Source: Impatiens glandulifera (taxonomy: Eukaryota > Streptophyta > Magnoliopsida > Ericales > Balsaminaceae). Taken from it: a stretch of 64,000 nt of DNA. The DNA lies in NCBI RefSeq assembly GCF_907164915.1, contig NC_061862.1, positions 121,981,533 through 122,045,532 of the forward strand, written 5' to 3'. The notes below the pieces were generated by a model. It searched no databases and had not been told where the DNA came from. It saw nothing but the letters and a program-made list of their open reading frames with translations. Position 1 is the stretch's first letter; the number at the start of each line of letters is the position of its first letter. Of the stretch, positions 59,860-64,000 are shown in pieces. The translations under genes and the position numbers were made by a program.

Positions 59860-60454
59860 GATCGATATTATTCTATCTTTATCTTCGGATATGAAACCGG
59901 TCATTTTGTATCATGAATCGGCTACTATATATGCTAATTCGACTTAGTAAAATCATAATGGAGTCAATGTTTATTAAAGTTAAGTTGCATCGGTTGTGTG
60001 TCTCAGGGAGAAGCTTTAACTTCTCAAAAATAACTCACCCTTCTAAAGCACTTAAAATGAAGTAATCTGTCTAAAAACTATTCGGCTTTTGAGCAAAAAC
60101 CGACCGGTTCGATCTTTCGTTCAGATAAATACCAAACACTTTGGGAAAGAAACTGACCGGTTATTCTTGTGAACCTTTTCAATGGTATTTTGAAAAGATG
60201 CCTAAAAATAATTAAATATGATTTCAAGTTTCAAAAAGCCATTCCCCGAGTAACGTGAAAAGTTGTGTTTATTAAAACTCTCATTTATGACTATCATAAC
60301 GACTAGATTCCTTTGCCCAATAGATTTTAGGATGATCTTGAGCGGTTTCATATGTCTATTTAAGGATGATATCTCTAAGAACAATTCACAAAAACTTTAT
60401 CTCAGATCTCCTCAAAGTCTAGAAATCCCATCTTGAAAATTTCCTCCTTCAAAA
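59860..60454. other. Spacer between ORF copies A and B
   Basis: Homologous in patches to 58260-59100 (GGGAGAAGCTTTAACTTCTC; CCTTTGCCCAATAG with AGGATGAT), consistent with a duplicated unit of about 1.34 kb. No gene is seen. Confidence 0.45.
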
Positions 60455-61121
60455 ATGAATCATACTTCTACTCGAACTACCATTCTTTTCGATTTCAACT
60501 CGGTTCTATCCCTTGAAGATAGTGAGACTCTCGAAATGGTGTTCCAACCCTTGGAAAATACTGGGCTAAGAAAATTTCTTAAAGGAGCTCAAGTAATCTA
60601 TGAAGAAGGGGTTCTTGAGTTCTTCCAAAACGCAAGAGTTATTGATGGCTTTATCTTGTCAAAAGTGGGAGGAGAATCATTTATGGTTGAAGAGGAAGAC
60701 TTCACTCAAAATCTTTGATCTTCCCACCGAAGGGTTCTCCGAATTTCTTCCATCACTAGACAATATCATCCAAGAAATGAACTTCATCTTCTCTAACTCT
60801 CGAACTCCGGTAGAAACTCATGGATTCAAATCTAGGTTATGTCCTCACATTCAAATTCTTAGTTTCATAACTGGTTGATTCATCATGGAAACATAATCTA
60901 CTCATTCCTACACAAAGAAAACATTCGAGATGATGATCGCCATAGTCAATGGCATCCCAATCAACTGGTCACACGTCATCTTTGAAAATCTGAAGAAAAT
61001 GATTTCTTCACCAAGGACAATGACCGGATATATCCCTCAAATCAACAGGATCCTTCTCGCTCTCAATCTCAATCTTGGACTAGGAACTTACATGAGATCA
61101 TCCAATATTTTGACCAAATAA
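60455..61121 (+). pseudogene. Plant repetitive ORF family, copy B, broken
   Basis: The copy starts at ATG 60455 with ILFDFNSVLSLEDSETLEMV and ENTGLRKFLKG, VLEFFQNARVIDG. The frame changes near 60700 (the DLPTEGFSEFLPSL block is in a different frame). A stop follows FITG at about 60876, and the C-terminal block (NGIPINWSHVIFENLKKMIS) resumes at 60930-61121. Block order matches copy A throughout, so this is a decayed paralogue. Confidence 0.6.
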
Positions 61122-61715
61122 AAGGTCGAAAGTTGGATTAATAGGATAGAAACGGAACAAATTAGAAGGAATGAAATCTAAGATTTTCAAGTCTTAGCAT
61201 TATGTCATTTTTAGGCTTAAATGAATGTGAATCGGTTATTTTTCCTTAAAACTGGTTATATTATCTTGAATCGACATATACATTAATGAAGCGGTTATTT
61301 ATTAAGTTGCAGTTAATAAATGTATTTAAGAATATTAATTAAGGTCTAAACGGCTATATTTATGCATTTAATTTTTGCTTTGGGAAAAGACTTATTTTCA
61401 TAAGAGGCGCCATTTTTGTCGATTTTAGGGGGGCATGGAGACACACGTTAAAAAGTGACGTTTCAATACCTCTTTTGGCAATCAATCACTAAATCGGCAC
61501 AATCCATCATATAAAAGGAAAGCATGTCGGATCTCAAGAATATCATATCCGCCAAAAACACTAGAATATCTCTATTGTTATAACTTCTCTTTAGAAATTT
61601 TACCCTTTCGTCTTCCTCGTTCAACTGCAAACATCAAAATGGAAAAGATAATGCTTTGTTTAATCATATTGTCTAGGTTAACTTTAACTGTATCTATCGT
61701 GTAGGATCGATCGAA
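61122..61715. other. Spacer between ORF copies B and C
   Basis: AT-rich. CACACGTTAAAAAGTGACGTTTC near 61443 is GC-richer than its surroundings. No gene is seen. It presumably holds the leader of copy C. Confidence 0.4.
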
Positions 61716-64000
61716 ATGAGGATGCTAATACAGTCTATTGAGGAATCTGGCTTGAAGAACTTCCAGGAAGGTCCGACGATCTACTATCCAGAAGCACTTA
61801 ACGAGTTCTTCCGCACGGAAAGGTTAGTAAACGGTTCCATTATGGAAAAAGTTAACGATGTGGAGTTTACCATCACCGAACAACTCTTTGCTGAATTTCT
61901 GAAACTTCCAACTAAGGGCAGCGATTTTTCAAAGGAGTTATTACGCACCTCGACGTCCAAGCTACAAATGTTATTTTCCGATACCGACATTCCGGTAAAC
62001 TTTAACGGAAAGAAGAAGGATCTGAAATGTGAATACCGTATTCTGTGCGATATCACCGCTAAAGCACTATAGGGGAAGGGCGGAAACTTCGACAAAATAA
62101 ACTAGGGATTTATCATTTTCAACACTTTGTGCGAAATGGTGACTCCCAAATCCAACAGAAACCATGCATATGCCATGCAAATCGACTGGATTCTAAACCA
62201 TTTAAAAGTACCTACCGGTCTAGGTACTCCACTTCCCCTTAGCAAAATATTAACCTCTATTAGTATGAGCAAGGCCAAAGGCTCCATGTCCGGAGCTTCT
62301 AGCCAACAACCGACTGGCACATAAACGGCTAGAGAAAAGACCGAGAGTGGTTCAAAGCTCCCCAACCCAGACGACTGGTCGAAATCATTGAAAAGACTTC
62401 GGTATGCCACCGAGTCTACTGCCAACGCTGCTCGTATGGCTAAGACAAGATAGAAGGAGACAAATGAGATCTCCTCAGATCAACCAAAAACTCAACCTAA
62501 GGTAATTATTCCAATCCCACCTCTTTTTGATGCCACAACTACTGTTCACCCTTAGAAGGAATCATCGGTACTCCCTAATACTATGATTGAGCCTATGGTT
62601 TTAGAGTTTCAATCGGTAGTATCTGATATTAATACAACAGGTTGTTGATGAAACCGATCGGATAAATGTTGCTGATAAAACCAGTCGAATAGCTGAAACC
62701 GATCAGGAGAATGTTGCTGATAAAAATAGTCGGATAGTTGAAACCGATCAGGAGAATGTTGTTGATGAAACCGGTCGGTCATCCCCACCGAAAATCGATC
62801 GGCCTACCACGCTAGAAACCGGTCAGCAGGAGAAGGCATCTAACGGTCAAACCAATATAATTCAAGAGAATCAAGAGTAGATCCTAACCAACGTTGCAGA
62901 TATTCCAACTTCAAACGCTCAGATTATTGCAGAACCTATTCCGACTCCTACCGAATCGCTCAAAGAACCTATTTTGGCTACTAACAAAGAAGATAAAGAC
63001 GCCGAGGAAACCGTTAGGCGTATTTTCGAGGAAGTTGACACAAAAGCCAGTGAAACCATAGATTTATTCTACGTATGGGAAAACATAAGGCTGGAAACAG
63101 TTATAATGAGGCTCTTTCGGAAGTTCCAGAAGAAAAGAAGTGGTCCACATTAGTGTCTTTGGAAAAGGTGATCTTTTATTTGACCAGTACCACATCAGTT
63201 ACCGAGGCTCTATTAAGGAGCGAACTTGTTGAGACAGTTGCTAGAAAGAAAGTGTTGCTTCCAATCATAGAAAAACGCGATAAAATTTCAATCTAAAGGG
63301 GGCTACAACAAGAGCAGATAAGAATGTAATTCTGCTACTAAAAGCTGTCATAGAGGATTTTCTGGTAACTATCTCGAACTTTGAAGAAGTGCCCGTACCG
63401 GTTGAAGAAGTGTTAATGTCTGTACCGGTTGAAGAGGGGCCTCTTCCTCCTCAAGGTGAACTTCAAATTGTCGAAATCGAGCAGTCGCTAGTTGAAAAGG
63501 CTTAAACTTCAAAGCCTACCTGGACTCCCTCCGAGGAACGAGAAATATTTAAAGGTTATGATGTTAAAGGCCTGTGTGTTAAAGAAAAGTACCTTGGAAT
63601 GGGAAGACAAGAGTATGAATGAATAACCGAAAGAAATAAACCCACTTCGGCTGATGAAATTGAGTCCGGTTTGCTAGGGTCAACCTCAAATGAAGAAGAA
63701 AATGAGGACGGGCAAGATACTGCCAACTCCAACCCACCACTTGCCGAAAAGGAAATTGAAATCCCTACCAAATCTAAATCGGGTAAGTCCTCTAGTCATA
63801 ATCACACGACGAAGAATGATATTGTTGAAAGACATGCCTGCACGGAACATTCTCTTCAAATCATCTCTCACTATAAACTACCTATTCAATCTCGTGCTCT
63901 TGTCTCAACTCGATCCAACTCTAAAGAAAACCCAAGGTCGGACGCTGAGCAGATTCTCCGATATATTTTAGCTCCATGGCAAGCATCTGTTATAGCCTAA
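61716..64000 (+). pseudogene. Plant repetitive ORF family, copy C, long form, broken
   Basis: The N-terminal domain at 61716-62072 (IEESGLKNFQEGPTIYYPEA; LPTKGSDFSKELL; VNFNGKKKDLKCEYRIL) aligns with copies A and B. The middle part is at about 62115-62325 (NHAYAMQIDWILNHLKVPTG). A long low-complexity region follows with stops at 62070, 62323, 62449 and others, including a 45-bp tandem repeat (VADKTSRIAETDQEN-type, about 62666-62760). The last part (about 63360-63998) is nearly open and acidic then basic (VPVEEVLMSVPVEEGPLPP; IEIPTKSKSGKSSSHNH). It ends with a TAA at the window edge (63998-64000). It shows that the full-length family protein is probably some 700 residues, so copies A and B keep only the first third. 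Confidence 0.55.

Noticed and set aside
1..64000. CRISPR arrays, operons or ribosome-binding sites
   Set aside because: The window is plant nuclear DNA; the tandem repeats seen are satellites, subterminal transposon repeats or duplications, with no repeat-spacer structure.

Overview
This window is nuclear DNA from a flowering plant. It has plant-type introns, plant transposon families, and a FRUITFULL-clade MADS-box gene whose C-terminus carries the MPPWM-type FUL motif. A three-copy ORF family at 59-64 kb resembles, from memory, ORFs that are abundant in Gesneriaceae/Lamiales, so an asterid is likely; that placement is an inference. Apart from the MADS-box gene, nearly everything recognisable is transposable-element DNA.

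Layout. 1-1447: remnant of a minus-strand Ty1/copia element with one LTR. 1736-7449: a defective CACTA (En/Spm) transposon flanked by a TAG duplication, with a TNP2-type transposase, a Ptta/En/Spm-type second gene and inverted subterminal repeats. 9272-32632 (minus): an apparently intact FUL-like gene of 8 exons (185, 76, 65, 100, 42, 42, 113 and 115 nt; 245 aa). Its first intron is about 22.1 kb and is filled with decayed copia elements, LINE scraps, an LRR scrap and a tRNA-like interspersed repeat. The same repeat is arrayed just upstream of the gene.

35629-51566: a roughly 15.9-kb Mutator-like element (MULE). Its outer ~215 bp are near-identical terminal inverted repeats. It carries two Ulp1/C48-protease-like genes on the plus strand (both damaged outside the catalytic core, one interrupted by a 500-N gap). 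On the minus strand it carries an apparently intact FAR1-type MULE transposase and, most unusually, an apparently intact five-exon gene encoding a tandem-BRCT protein related to plant BARD1/BRCA1 C-termini. GCGAA(G/T)AT-type motifs, a 136-bp satellite and a 275-bp array fill its non-coding parts.

52.4-58.2 kb: a decayed plus-strand copia element. It is followed on the same strand by three diverged tandem copies of a non-pol ORF family (59.1-64.0 kb), possibly accessory ORFs of that element.

How the parts work together: the MULE looks like a self-contained mobile unit (transposase plus SUMO/ubiquitin-like protease genes) that has acquired a host DNA-repair module. The host FUL-like gene still has clean splice sites and reading frame despite the insertions in its first intron. 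Exon coordinates were derived by hand from splice consensus, reading frame and family similarity; no database search was run.
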